Source: Planctomycetota bacterium (lineage in GTDB: Bacteria; Planctomycetota; GCA-002687715). From it: DNA of 38,185 nt. The position numbers were made by a program, and so were the translations under genes. Below are positions 7,949 to 16,270 of the stretch, in pieces. The stretch is taken from NCBI GenBank assembly GCA_002687715.1, contig NZBC01000216.1, positions 1-38,185 on the forward strand. The letters are read 5' to 3'. Under the pieces are notes generated by a model that did not search any database, was not told where the DNA came from, and saw only the letters and a list, made by a program, of their open reading frames with translations. Each line of letters begins with the position of its first letter. Within the stretch, counting starts at the first letter, position 1.

Positions 7949-8795
7949 GGCGACCCTGTCCGCCGCGGTCCTGCTGTTCCTGGCTTCCCAGGGATCGGCT
8001 CAATCCAACCAGCGGCATGAACTTTGGGGTGGGGGGGCACCCGGCGCCCGGGGTACCGAGGCCAAAGACCGCCCGTTCATCACGGTGCACGGGCCAAAGA
8101 GCCCGAGCAACCGCAACCCAGCGGTCGTTCTCTGTCCCGGTGGGGGCTACAAGCACCTCTCGGGAATCGGGGACTACTTGAAGCTCCTCACCTCGAATGG
8201 GATCACGGTCGTTCACCTGCGCTACCGGCTCCCCACCAACGGGTACCCGCACCCGGCTCCGCTGCAGGATGCCCTTCGGGCCGTGCGGATGGTCCGCGCC
8301 CACGCGAAGGCGTGGAAGATCGACGGGTCGCGGGTGGGCGTACTCGGCTTCTCGTCCGGGGGGCACGTGGCGTCCACCGTCGCGACCCACTACGACGCGC
8401 TGCCGCCGAAGGCCCAACGCGACACGATCAGCAAGCAAAGCGGGCGCCCTGACTTCGTCGCGTTGTTCTGCCCGGTCGTGACCATGGGCAAGCACGCGCA
8501 CCGACCCTCCGTCGTGAGGCTCCTCGGCAAGAACGCGACCAAGACGCAGCTTCGCGACCTCTCCAACGAGCTCCAGGTGACGAAGAAGACCCCGCCGACG
8601 TTCCTCGCCCACGCCAAGGACGACCGGCTCGTGAAGCCCGAGAACAGCATCCAGTTCCGCGACGCGATGCGCCGGGTCGGTGGCGAAGCGAAGCTGCACC
8701 TCTATCCGACCGGGAGCCACGGGTTCACTCGTGCCACGGACGCGTGGAAGAACGACTTGCTGGGGTGGCTGAAGACGCGCCGGATCATCCGCTGA
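7923..8795 (+). CDS. Secreted alpha/beta-hydrolase esterase
   Basis: This 290-residue protein has a signal peptide (residues 1-27, ending SQGSAQ), so it acts outside the cytoplasm. The body is an alpha/beta-hydrolase of the acetyl-xylan esterase/lipase-like group: the oxyanion loop LCPGGGYKHLS at 70-80, the nucleophile elbow GFSSGG with Ser144, a likely acid Asp in AKDDRLVKPEN, and His in GSHGFTR near the end. The substrate is unknown; polysaccharide deacetylation is a reasonable guess from the family. The start is GTG at 7923 with GAGGT five bases upstream. It is divergent from the leucine operon, whose promoter overlaps its first codons. Confidence 0.85.
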   Translation: MNTFTTRVKATLSAAVLLFLASQGSAQSNQRHELWGGGAPGARGTEAKDRPFITVHGPKSPSNRNPAVVLCPGGGYKHLSGIGDYLKLLTSNGITVVHLRYRLPTNGYPHPAPLQDALRAVRMVRAHAKAWKIDGSRVGVLGFSSGGHVASTVATHYDALPPKAQRDTISKQSGRPDFVALFCPVVTMGKHAHRPSVVRLLGKNATKTQLRDLSNELQVTKKTPPTFLAHAKDDRLVKPENSIQFRDAMRRVGGEAKLHLYPTGSHGFTRATDAWKNDLLGWLKTRRIIR

Positions 8796-8875
8796 CAGAC
8801 CAGGACGCCCCCGACACGCGGGCACCAGGACACCGACGCGGCCCGCCCGATGGGCATCCCCATCACGCGCACGGT
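8796..8875. other. Non-coding start of the 8796-9194 gap
   Basis: The gap between the esterase and the FG-GAP gene is about 400 bases. The first 80 bases show no gene, promoter or clear hairpin. The rest holds the permease remnant listed next, then about 100 bases up to the ribosome site (GGAG) of the gene at 9195. Confidence 0.6.
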
Positions 8876-9091
8876 CGCGCCGGCCTCGTCATCGGAGGCA
8901 CCCGCCTCAACGGAGGGCTCGGCAGCGTCATCGGCACCCTCATGGGCGTCCTCATCTACGGCACCCTGCGAGACGGCGATCGGGTTCGACGGCAGCCGAG
9001 CCCCTGGTGGTCGCGAATCGTGATGGGAACGCTGCTGCTCCTCTACGTCCTGCTGCAGCGAAGACCCCTTCGCCGAGGGCGTGGTGAATGA
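8876..9091 (+). pseudogene. Remnant of a sugar ABC transporter permease (RbsC-like C terminus)
   Basis: One open phase reads LVIGGTRLNGGLGSVIGTLM, then GVLIYGTLRDG, then SPWWSRIVMGTLLLLYVLLQRR. This matches the end of BPD_transp_2 permeases such as RbsC, where the VIGGTSL-GG-G---GTL-GAL signature is followed by a last membrane helix and a basic tail. Only about 65 codons resemble the family. The other roughly 250 residues, a start codon and a ribosome site are missing, and no ATPase or binding-protein gene is nearby. It is therefore a decayed fragment, perhaps left by a deletion. Confidence 0.65.
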
Positions 9092-9194
9092 TCTCCTGCC
9101 CCGCGCCGTTCTTCTGGACGAGCGGGTGGCCGGGACCTACCGTGGATCTTGATCGACACCCGACGGGCAGCGACCCCCAAGACGGAGACAGGCC

Positions 9195-10541
9195 ATGAAC
9201 ATCGTGAGACTGCTGGCACTCACCCTGGCAACCGCCGGGTGCACGGTTCTTCTCGTCGCGCCCGGAGTGGCGCAGGACGGACAAGCCCGGTTCGCCGCTC
9301 CCAAGCGAATCCAGGCGGGGGACGCGTTCATGGGTGAGGGGCGTCTCTACCCCTCCCCCGCGCTCCATGACGTGAACGGTGACGGGCAGCAGGACATCGT
9401 CGTCGGCGACCTGTTCGGTCGCGTCACAGTCGCGCAGGGCTCCAAGTCCGCCGCGACCTTCGGCCCGGACAAGCCGCTGAACGACCGCGACGGGAAGCCG
9501 CTCAAGTTCCACAACTGGTGATGCATCGGAATGGGTTCACAGTTCGTGGACCTCAACGCCGACGGCCACCTCGACTACCTCTCGGCCACCTTCGATGGCT
9601 CGCCCCACGTCAGCTACGGAAGCGCGAAGGGCTTCGCCGAACCGGTACGCCTGAAGGACGCTCAAGGTCAGCGCATCCTGATCACCGCCTTCTGGAACTA
9701 CGACGACCGTGCGCACCAGACCACGGGTCGGTCGATGATGACCGATGACGTGCCGAAGGAGCGGTGCATCTCGGCCCTCGCCTTCGACTGGGACGCCGAC
9801 GGCGACCTCGACCTCCTGCTCGGCAGCTACGAGAACGGACACCTCTACCGGCAGATGAACGAAGGCACGAACGCGAAGCCGAAGTTCACTGGCAAGAACA
9901 TCCCCGTCATGGCCGGCAGCTCTCCCTTCGCCCTCCCGTCCAAGATGACCACTCCTCGCCTCGTCGACTGGGACGGCGACGGCGACCTCGACCTCATCGC
10001 CGGGTCCTTCGGAGACAGCTACAGTCAGAAGGGCAAGGGCGGCGGGGTGTACCTCTCCCTCAACCAGGGCAAGAAGGGTCAGCCCGCGTTCGCCACCTTG
10101 CAAACCCTGATCGCCCCGAGCCCGAAGGGCGCCAAGGAGCCGACCCGTCCCGACGCCGGCCTCTACCCCGAAGCCGTGGACTACGATGGAGACGGCGACC
10201 TCGACCTCGTCGTCGGCGGCTACTCCATGTGGACGCCGCAAGGCCGCACCCTCACCAACGTCGAGATGGCCACCATCTCCAAGCTCCGGCAACAACAGAA
10301 GGTCCACCAGAAGCGGCAGTCCGAGTTCTTCCGCACCAGGGCCAACGCGGTCGCCGAGGCTACCGCAGGTCTAGACCGCAAGAGCGACGCGTACCGCGAG
10401 AAGCGGGCGGCGATCTACGCCGGATACAACGATCAGGCCTCGGCCATGCGCAAACAAACGCAGGCCGTGACGAAGAAGCTGAACGCGCTCGTCCCCGGCC
10501 CGCAGCGCAGGTCTTTCGTCTGGCTGTATGAACGCCTCTAG
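9195..10541 (+). CDS. Secreted FG-GAP/VCBS repeat protein with a predicted selenocysteine
   Basis: The ATG at 9195 follows GGAG and opens with a signal peptide (about 1-27, ending PGVAQ). The frame runs to TAG at 10539 with one internal TGA, codon 109 (9519-9521), in the context HNW-TGA-CIGMGSQ. The phase is unchanged across it, and FG-GAP motifs lie on both sides: DVNGDGQQDIVVGD before; DLNADGHLDY, DWDADGDLDLLLGS, DWDGDGDLDLIAGS and DYDGDGDLDLVVGG after. These calcium-binding blades should form a beta-propeller outside the cell. An 8-bp hairpin with a 5-base loop follows the TGA, so I read it as selenocysteine next to Cys110; total 448 residues. A nonsense mutation is the alternative. The C-terminal 110 residues are helical and basic. 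Confidence 0.75.
9519..9553 (+). promoter_or_regulatory. Predicted bacterial SECIS hairpin after UGA codon 109
   Basis: After TGA (9519-9521) come 11 bases, then GGGTTCAC (9533-9540) pairs with GTGGACCT (9546-9553): eight pairs, two of them G-U. The loop is AGTTC, with G at its second position. The loop starts 20 bases after the UGA. Short loop, early G and this spacing fit the published bacterial SECIS description (loop G, roughly 16-37 nt from the UGA). Both hairpins at 34844-34880 and 35196-35234 share these features. Confidence 0.65.
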
Positions 10542-10575
10542 CCCGTTCGGGAGGAGGTCCAACCCGCCGGCGACG

Positions 10576-10594
10576 CCGCTCTCTTCAAGAGCGG
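10576..10594. terminator. Hairpin between convergent genes
   Basis: CCGCTCT and AGAGCGG form a 7-bp stem with the loop CTTCA, between the TAG at 10541 and the stop of the convergent gene at 10647. There is no T-run on either strand, so a terminator role is inferred from position only. Confidence 0.4.
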
Positions 10595-10646
10595 GATCTT
10601 CGCAGCCGGAAGCGACGTTGGAGCTCCTCCCCGTGAGGACGTGACC

Positions 10647-12149
10647 TCAGGAATCGAACTCCAGGATCACCGTCCGCTTCGTGAGCAGGCCATTGGGGAG
10701 CTGCACGAGGAACATGCAGTCCATTTCGAACCCGGACGGAGCCGTACCCGGGGAGAAGTCGAAGCGCGCCGAGCCGAGCTCGTCGAGACTGCCGGAGAGC
10801 GGCGGGATGGAGAGGATCACGATCCAGTTGAGGAACGCTTCGCCCCCGAGCCCGAAGAACGGGCCCTGACCGTCGAGATGCCCGAGGCTGAACAAGAGGC
10901 TGTAGCGGTGGTTGGCGGAAACCACACCGGCGTTGAGGATCGCGGTGATGCCGTTGCCGGAAGCCTCGTTCAGCCGAACGTCGTATGCGTCGGCGTGGCC
11001 GGGAGCGCCGACGAAGCCGCCGTTGGGCATCCCCATGCTCCGAGCGTTGACGGCCCTCCAGTCGCCCCCCGTGTTCGTGTCCATCGTGGCGCTCGTACGA
11101 CCGAAGGCACGGTCACCGGCGAGGAGCCTGGGCACCGCGCCGTGGAAGTCTTCGGGCCACGACGGGGCGCGCGGGTGATTGTGGACGACCGTGGTGGCCT
11201 CCTGGATCGTTCGGAGGAGATCGACCAGCCGACCGAGGCGGTCGTACAGACCGATCGTCAGCTCGTCGGATGAGAGGCCGAGGAGCCCGGCCGGTGGCAG
11301 CACGACGTAGGGGACCGTCGCGGGCTTCTCCGGCGGCGGAGACGCCCCGTCGCCGACGACGACGTACGCCCCGCTCGTGAGCACGAAGCTCGATGGCCAC
11401 GGCGCCACCTTGCGAAGCGGCGCGCCTTGGGCGTCGCTCACGAGGAAATACCAGTCAACGATATCGAGCGACGATCCCGATCGGTTGACGAGCTCGACGT
11501 AGTCCGGAGACGTGTCGATTTCGTTGATCCACACCGGCTGGACCTGGATGGGGTCGGTTCCGCTGCGGGCGCCCGAGCTCCGGCTCTCGAGCCCGAAGCT
11601 GCGCTCGACCTCCTCCGTCCAATCGGTCCCGCCGTCGGAGTCGAGCCCCCAGATGCGCTCCAGCGAACGCGACGGAAAGAGCTGCCCGCGCCGCGCCGAC
11701 CCACGAAAACCGGCGCTGATCGGGGTGACGGGGAAGCCCAACGTGTCAGTGATCGCGACGTCGTCCACGAGCGTCCCCTGATCGTCGAGGACAGCGACGG
11801 CAAACCCCTCGCTGGTCGTCGAGAGCACGGGGAGCCGCTCGAGTATGGGCACGGTCGGCGGCACCTCAGGCGTCGACGCGGGATTCGCCTCGACGATCAG
11901 GATGGATTCTCCCGCACCGATGACGACGTTGATCGGCAGGCTCCCGTGGAGACCCGACGCGTCGCGCCACAGGACGCACCAGCCCGACAGATCCTGCGCC
12001 GTCGGACCGAAGTTCGTCAGCTCGAGACCGTCTGGCTCGTTCCACGAGACCTCGGTGATCATGACCTTGAAGGGATCGGGCTGGGCCGTCGTCTGCCCCG
12101 CGACGAGCATCATGAGGGCGACGATCGATGCGATGAAGTAGGTGCGCAT
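10647..12149 (-). CDS. Secreted lamin-tail-domain protein
   Basis: It has 500 residues with a signal peptide at 1-22 (ending GQTTAQ). Two lamin-tail-like domains follow, one at about 28-125 (MITEVSWNEPDGLELTN, then LSGWCVLW) and one at about 200-300 (WINEIDTSPDYVELVN, then IVDWYFLV). These Ig-like folds occur in many secreted bacterial proteins. The last 100 residues (RYSLLFSLG, then ARFDFSPGT) form a C-terminal domain also present in the upstream neighbour; I do not know its family. The start is ATG at 12149 with GGGAG upstream. It follows the FG-GAP/lamin-tail gene by 15 bases on the same strand, so the two are probably co-transcribed. Likely cell-surface or extracellular; no catalytic motif seen. 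Confidence 0.82.
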   Translation of the reverse strand: MRTYFIASIVALMMLVAGQTTAQPDPFKVMITEVSWNEPDGLELTNFGPTAQDLSGWCVLWRDASGLHGSLPINVVIGAGESILIVEANPASTPEVPPTVPILERLPVLSTTSEGFAVAVLDDQGTLVDDVAITDTLGFPVTPISAGFRGSARRGQLFPSRSLERIWGLDSDGGTDWTEEVERSFGLESRSSGARSGTDPIQVQPVWINEIDTSPDYVELVNRSGSSLDIVDWYFLVSDAQGAPLRKVAPWPSSFVLTSGAYVVVGDGASPPPEKPATVPYVVLPPAGLLGLSSDELTIGLYDRLGRLVDLLRTIQEATTVVHNHPRAPSWPEDFHGAVPRLLAGDRAFGRTSATMDTNTGGDWRAVNARSMGMPNGGFVGAPGHADAYDVRLNEASGNGITAILNAGVVSANHRYSLLFSLGHLDGQGPFFGLGGEAFLNWIVILSIPPLSGSLDELGSARFDFSPGTAPSGFEMDCMFLVQLPNGLLTKRTVILEFDS

Positions 12150-12164
12150 GGTGCTTCTCCCGGC

Positions 12165-14762
12165 TCAGGTGTCGTAGGGAATGACCTTGGTCATGAACTC
12201 GATCGCGCCCGTCGGTGCCTGCAGGAGGAAGATGTTCTCCGTGTGGACACCCTGGGGCAGTGTCCAGGGCGCGATGTCGAGCCGCGCTGACCCGTACTGG
12301 TCGAGGAAGCCAAACCACGGCGGCACCGTGTTGGCGATGAGGTAGTTGATGAGCGCGTCGGGGCCGAGGCCGAACACCGGACCTGTGCCCTGGGTCGCGG
12401 CGACGCTGAACAAGAAGGACCAGCGATACCCGAAGTAGGACGGGCCAGCGTTCACGATGAGAACGAGGCCGTCGCCAGGTCCCTCGCTGAGCCGCACGTC
12501 AAAGGCGTGGTCGTGACCCGGAGGCCCCGCCCAGGTAGTCGCGGAGTTCACGCTTCCCATCGTGCGCCTCTGGATCGGGCGCCAGTCTCCACCAGTATCG
12601 GTGTCGGTGCTCGGCGCATCGCGACCACAGACGGCGTCCGTGCCGGCCAGTCGGTTCGCGGCCCCGCCGAAGTCGTTCCAGGCCGATGGTGCACGGGGAT
12701 GATTGTGGACGAGTTGGCTGTCGAGCCGCTGCACCCGCACGAGATCGACGAGGCGCCCACGGTGGTCATACAACGCGATCTCGAATTCGGGGACGTCGAA
12801 CCCGAGCTGGACGGAGCCGAAAGGTCCACCGCTCCCCGTCGCCACGTTGAAGTACGGCGTCGATAGCGGCATCTCACCGGGCGGCGGACCATCCCCGACC
12901 ACGAAGAACCGATCGTCCGGAATCACGGTCGACGTGGACCACGGATGGACCTCGACGTGAGGGTCGGCCGGGTCCGCCCGAACGAGCAGGAACCAACTCT
13001 GCACGTCGATCGGTGCGCCGCTCACGTTGCGGAACTCGATGTAGTCTGGATCATCGTCGACCTCGTTGATCACGATCTGGGAGAGGCCGATGGGGTCGGT
13101 GCCCCGCACCGGGATGCTGCTCCGATTCTCGAGCCCCATGCTGGTGACGTCCTGGCAGGTCCAGTCGCCACCGGAGTTCGAATTCAGGCCCCAGATTCGT
13201 TCCACACCCGGCGCCGCGGCGGGGAGCGTGCGACCGACGACTCCGCGAAAGAGCCCACCCGTGTCACCCGTCGCCGCGACTCCGCCCCCATCGGGCCCGA
13301 TGCGCACCTCGTCGAGCACGTAGCCGCCCGGCGTCACGAGCCCGACGACCATCCCGTCGACGGTCTGCGGGATGACGGGCAGAGTGGGGACGAAGCGAAC
13401 CGTCGAGGGCGCCTCCGGATAGGGGACCAATCCGGTTGCGCTGCGACCGATCAACACAGATTCGCCAGGCTTGATGAAGTAGGGCCCAAGCGCGGGGGTC
13501 TCGAACCAGTCCGACCCGTTGAGCCAGCGCACTGTCCACCCTTTCAAGTTGATGTTCGCGAGGTCGTGGTTGGTGATCTCCACACCCTGCGCGTTCGCCC
13601 ACCGCACCTCGGAGATACGCAAGCTACGCTGCGTGGGTGCGACCACGGGGCGGAGGACCTGAACGTATCCGGAGTCCAAGCACCCGGAGTCGGCGAACGG
13701 AGCGCCGACCGCAAGATCCACCATCGCATCGCCGTTGGTGTCGCCGACGCCACAGACGCCCCAGCCGAAGGCATCGCCCTCATCCGCCCCCGTCCACGTA
13801 GCGATGAGGGAAAGCGAACGGCCGTCGAACAGCCGCGCGTAACCCCTGCCCGCCGCGCTCTGGCCGGCGCCCTGCGGCGCGCCGACCAGGAAGTCGTGGT
13901 AGCCGTCCTGGTCGAGGTCGCCCGCCGCACCCAGACCCCGTCCGAAGAAGTCGCCCGGGGCGTCGCCGTACAGGGTCGTGAGCTGGGAGAACGCGCCGTC
14001 CCACACCTCGACGTAGCCCGTCGCGCTGGTCCAGCCGGGAGCGGCCGCGAGGAGCGTCCCGACGTCGTTGCGCATCACCGACGGAATGAGAGCGACGTTG
14101 GCCCCGAAACCACCCCCCATGACGCCGCCCGAGATCCCGGCGATGAGGCTCTGGTTGGCTCCACTGTAGATCGAGACCGCGCCCTGACCGTTGTTGTTCG
14201 ACGGTGCGCCGACGGCGACGTCCGCTACGCCGTCGCCGTTCATGTCCTGTCCCCCACCCACGGACCTGCCGAACGACGACCCGGACCCGCCGTTCAGGAC
14301 CATGTGAGTGGTCCCGTCGGCACCGTTGATGACGCGGACCTGGTTGATGAACGGAATGCCGACCACGATCTCCGGAATGCCGTCACCGGTCAGATCCGTC
14401 GCGTTCGCAACGCTGCTCCCGAATCCGTCCCCGACCTGAACCCCGCCGACCACGAGCAGCAGCGTGCCGTCCTTGCCGTTCACGACGAAGACGCGTCCCG
14501 AGAACTGGATGAACGAGGGGCATCCGACGATGACGTCGAGGACGCGATCGCCGTTGAAGTCCGCAGTGGCCAGTGCCTGACCCGCCGCGAGATCGTCGCC
14601 GAACGACTGCGCCCAGATCACCGTGCCGTCAACGCCGGACCGGCACTCCACCCGGCCTGATCCCGGGTTGCCGCCGGCGGGATACATCGGCATCCCCATG
14701 GCGATGTCGTCGAGGCCGTCCCCGTTCACGTCGCCGACGCCCGCGACCGTTGGACGGGTCAT
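12165..14762 (-). CDS. FG-GAP plus lamin-tail protein, apparently lacking its N terminus
   Basis: The ATG at 14762 gives 865 residues. Residues about 1-320 are FG-GAP repeats of the integrin-alpha type (GVGDVNGDGLDDIAMG, ADFNGDRVLDVIVG, DLTGDGIPEIVVG, DMNGDGVADVAVG, DLDQDGYHDFLVG, DTNGDAMVDLAVG). Lamin-tail domains follow (about 330-430 and 530-630), then the C-terminal domain shared with the downstream neighbour. Related proteins carry a signal peptide before the first repeat. Here the chain starts inside a repeat (TRPTVAGVGDVNG) with no signal peptide, and the upstream DNA belongs to the divergent protease gene 15 bases away. The 5' end may have been lost, and the gene may be non-functional or use another start. 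Its phase stays open on to 15989, but only as antisense of the protease. Confidence 0.75.
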   Translation of the reverse strand: MTRPTVAGVGDVNGDGLDDIAMGMPMYPAGGNPGSGRVECRSGVDGTVIWAQSFGDDLAAGQALATADFNGDRVLDVIVGCPSFIQFSGRVFVVNGKDGTLLLVVGGVQVGDGFGSSVANATDLTGDGIPEIVVGIPFINQVRVINGADGTTHMVLNGGSGSSFGRSVGGGQDMNGDGVADVAVGAPSNNNGQGAVSIYSGANQSLIAGISGGVMGGGFGANVALIPSVMRNDVGTLLAAAPGWTSATGYVEVWDGAFSQLTTLYGDAPGDFFGRGLGAAGDLDQDGYHDFLVGAPQGAGQSAAGRGYARLFDGRSLSLIATWTGADEGDAFGWGVCGVGDTNGDAMVDLAVGAPFADSGCLDSGYVQVLRPVVAPTQRSLRISEVRWANAQGVEITNHDLANINLKGWTVRWLNGSDWFETPALGPYFIKPGESVLIGRSATGLVPYPEAPSTVRFVPTLPVIPQTVDGMVVGLVTPGGYVLDEVRIGPDGGGVAATGDTGGLFRGVVGRTLPAAAPGVERIWGLNSNSGGDWTCQDVTSMGLENRSSIPVRGTDPIGLSQIVINEVDDDPDYIEFRNVSGAPIDVQSWFLLVRADPADPHVEVHPWSTSTVIPDDRFFVVGDGPPPGEMPLSTPYFNVATGSGGPFGSVQLGFDVPEFEIALYDHRGRLVDLVRVQRLDSQLVHNHPRAPSAWNDFGGAANRLAGTDAVCGRDAPSTDTDTGGDWRPIQRRTMGSVNSATTWAGPPGHDHAFDVRLSEGPGDGLVLIVNAGPSYFGYRWSFLFSVAATQGTGPVFGLGPDALINYLIANTVPPWFGFLDQYGSARLDIAPWTLPQGVHTENIFLLQAPTGAIEFMTKVIPYDT

Positions 14763-14777
14763 TCTGGAGCCGCTCTC

Positions 14778-16121
14778 ATGGTCAAGTCTTCGATCGCGGT
14801 CGTTGTCTGGTGCGTCCTCGTGGCGGATGTGCTGCCGGCGCAGGTGCAGTCCAGTTTTGAGGAGATGTACCCGCCGCCGCCCGGCTTCGTGCTCGTCGAC
14901 GACGAGTGGTTGCCTGCGGACGTGGTGTACGGGGACTCCGTGTACACGCCCGATCCGTGGCCGAACGGGGACGTGCGGTACCGGTTTTCGGTCTTCATCA
15001 CCCCGGTGCAGCAGAATCTGTTCCGCGACTACGTGAAGGAGCTGGAGTGCGTTTGTGGGATCAACTTCATCGAGGACACGAACTCCTCGGCGAGCGACTA
15101 CATCCTCATCGTTCCCAGCAGCGACCCCGGGGTCAGCTCTTCGCCGGTCGGCTATCAGGGAGGGCTGCAGACCCTGCGGATCTGGCCGGGGAACGCCACG
15201 GCCGCCACCCACTGGACGAGCCGGTTTCTGATCATTCACGAGATGATGCACGCGCTCGGATACCGGCACGAGCAGACGCGTACTGATCGTGACTTCTTCG
15301 TCACGATCAACTGGAACAACATCCCGTCGAACCGTCACCACAACTTCGAGATCCTGACCATCCTCGAGCAGCCGACGATGGTGGGGCTGTACGACTTCGA
15401 TTCGATCATGCACTACGGTTCGTGCGCCTTCTCGAGCTGCGACACCTTCCTGCCGACGTGCGTCGGGCCTTCGGGGACGACGCCGACGCCCAACTGCTGG
15501 ACGATCACCACGCTCGATCCGGCGATGCAGGTCCGCATCGGCAACCGGACGTACCTCAGCGACGGGGACGTCGCCGGACTCCAAGCCGCCTACGGAGGGA
15601 CGCCGGTCTGGCCCTCGATCACGAGCGTCGCTCCACCCGAGGTGCCTTACAACCAGGCGACGACGCTCACGATCACCGGGGAGAACTTCTACCTGCGGTC
15701 CACCGCCACGGGGACGGGGGAGCAGGGCAGCTTCGTGAAGGTCAACGGCGTCGATCTCTCCGCACAGACGACCTACGTGGATCGCAACACCCTCACCGTC
15801 ACCGTGCCCGCCTGGCTCACGGTCTCGAACGCGTGCCTCGAAGTGGTGGTAAACAACGAGTACTTCGGGGACTCGATGCCGGAGGAGATCGGGGTCACGC
15901 CAGGTGGAACCAGCGCGACGCTGTTCCCGGGCTCCGCGCCGTACTCCGAGGCGGGCTACAAGCGAGAGCCAGGACGGTACCAGCAGCACTCGTTCTCAAC
16001 TCGCGACGTTTTCGTGCGGGGTCATTGGTCGGATGAGTGCACCGTGATTGAGCGGAGTCCTGGTGAGGCGTCGGGGGGATCGGGCAGGAACCCCACAAGC
16101 TGCTACCAATTCAGGACTTGA
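14778..16121 (+). CDS. Secreted astacin-like metalloprotease with IPT/TIG domain
   Basis: It has 447 residues with a signal peptide at 1-21 (ending LPAQ). The catalytic domain (about 60-270) carries the astacin (M12A) zinc motif HEMMHALGYRHEQTR, with His154, His158 and His164 as ligands and Glu155 as catalytic base, then the Met-turn SIMHYG with Met211 and Tyr213. Residues about 280-380 form an IPT/TIG Ig-like domain (PSITSVAPPEVPYNQATTLT). The last 45 residues (after EEIGVTP) lack domain character and are rich in Arg and Ser, so the tail may follow a late frameshift. Astacins hydrolyse proteins outside the cell. The start has GGAG upstream and lies 15 bases from the divergent start at 14762, so there is almost no room for promoters. 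Confidence 0.87.
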   Translation: MVKSSIAVVVWCVLVADVLPAQVQSSFEEMYPPPPGFVLVDDEWLPADVVYGDSVYTPDPWPNGDVRYRFSVFITPVQQNLFRDYVKELECVCGINFIEDTNSSASDYILIVPSSDPGVSSSPVGYQGGLQTLRIWPGNATAATHWTSRFLIIHEMMHALGYRHEQTRTDRDFFVTINWNNIPSNRHHNFEILTILEQPTMVGLYDFDSIMHYGSCAFSSCDTFLPTCVGPSGTTPTPNCWTITTLDPAMQVRIGNRTYLSDGDVAGLQAAYGGTPVWPSITSVAPPEVPYNQATTLTITGENFYLRSTATGTGEQGSFVKVNGVDLSAQTTYVDRNTLTVTVPAWLTVSNACLEVVVNNEYFGDSMPEEIGVTPGGTSATLFPGSAPYSEAGYKREPGRYQQHSFSTRDVFVRGHWSDECTVIERSPGEASGGSGRNPTSCYQFRT

Positions 16122-16175
16122 GAAGCCCTGCTCCCATCTGGTACCAGGACGTCACGGGGGTCCACGCGCGGGGTA

Positions 16176-16270
16176 TGATATGAGCGTCGCAGTGCCATCG
16201 GAGAGGCGTTCCGTTCCTCACGGACGGATACGGATGGCCGCGGACGCCAATTGGAAGGAGCGAACGCGAT
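16176..16270 (+). promoter_or_regulatory. Leader of the DUF1570-like peptidase gene
   Basis: Between 16122 and 16270 there is no gene. A -10-like TATGAT occurs near 16173-16178 without a good -35, and AAGGAG lies about nine bases before the ATG at 16271. The ribosome site is convincing; the promoter is only suggestive. Confidence 0.35.

Noticed and set aside
14763..15989. N-terminal extension of the FG-GAP protein on the minus strand
   Set aside because: It is exactly antisense to the astacin catalytic domain, which has clear homology; the antisense text is Arg- and His-rich without motifs.
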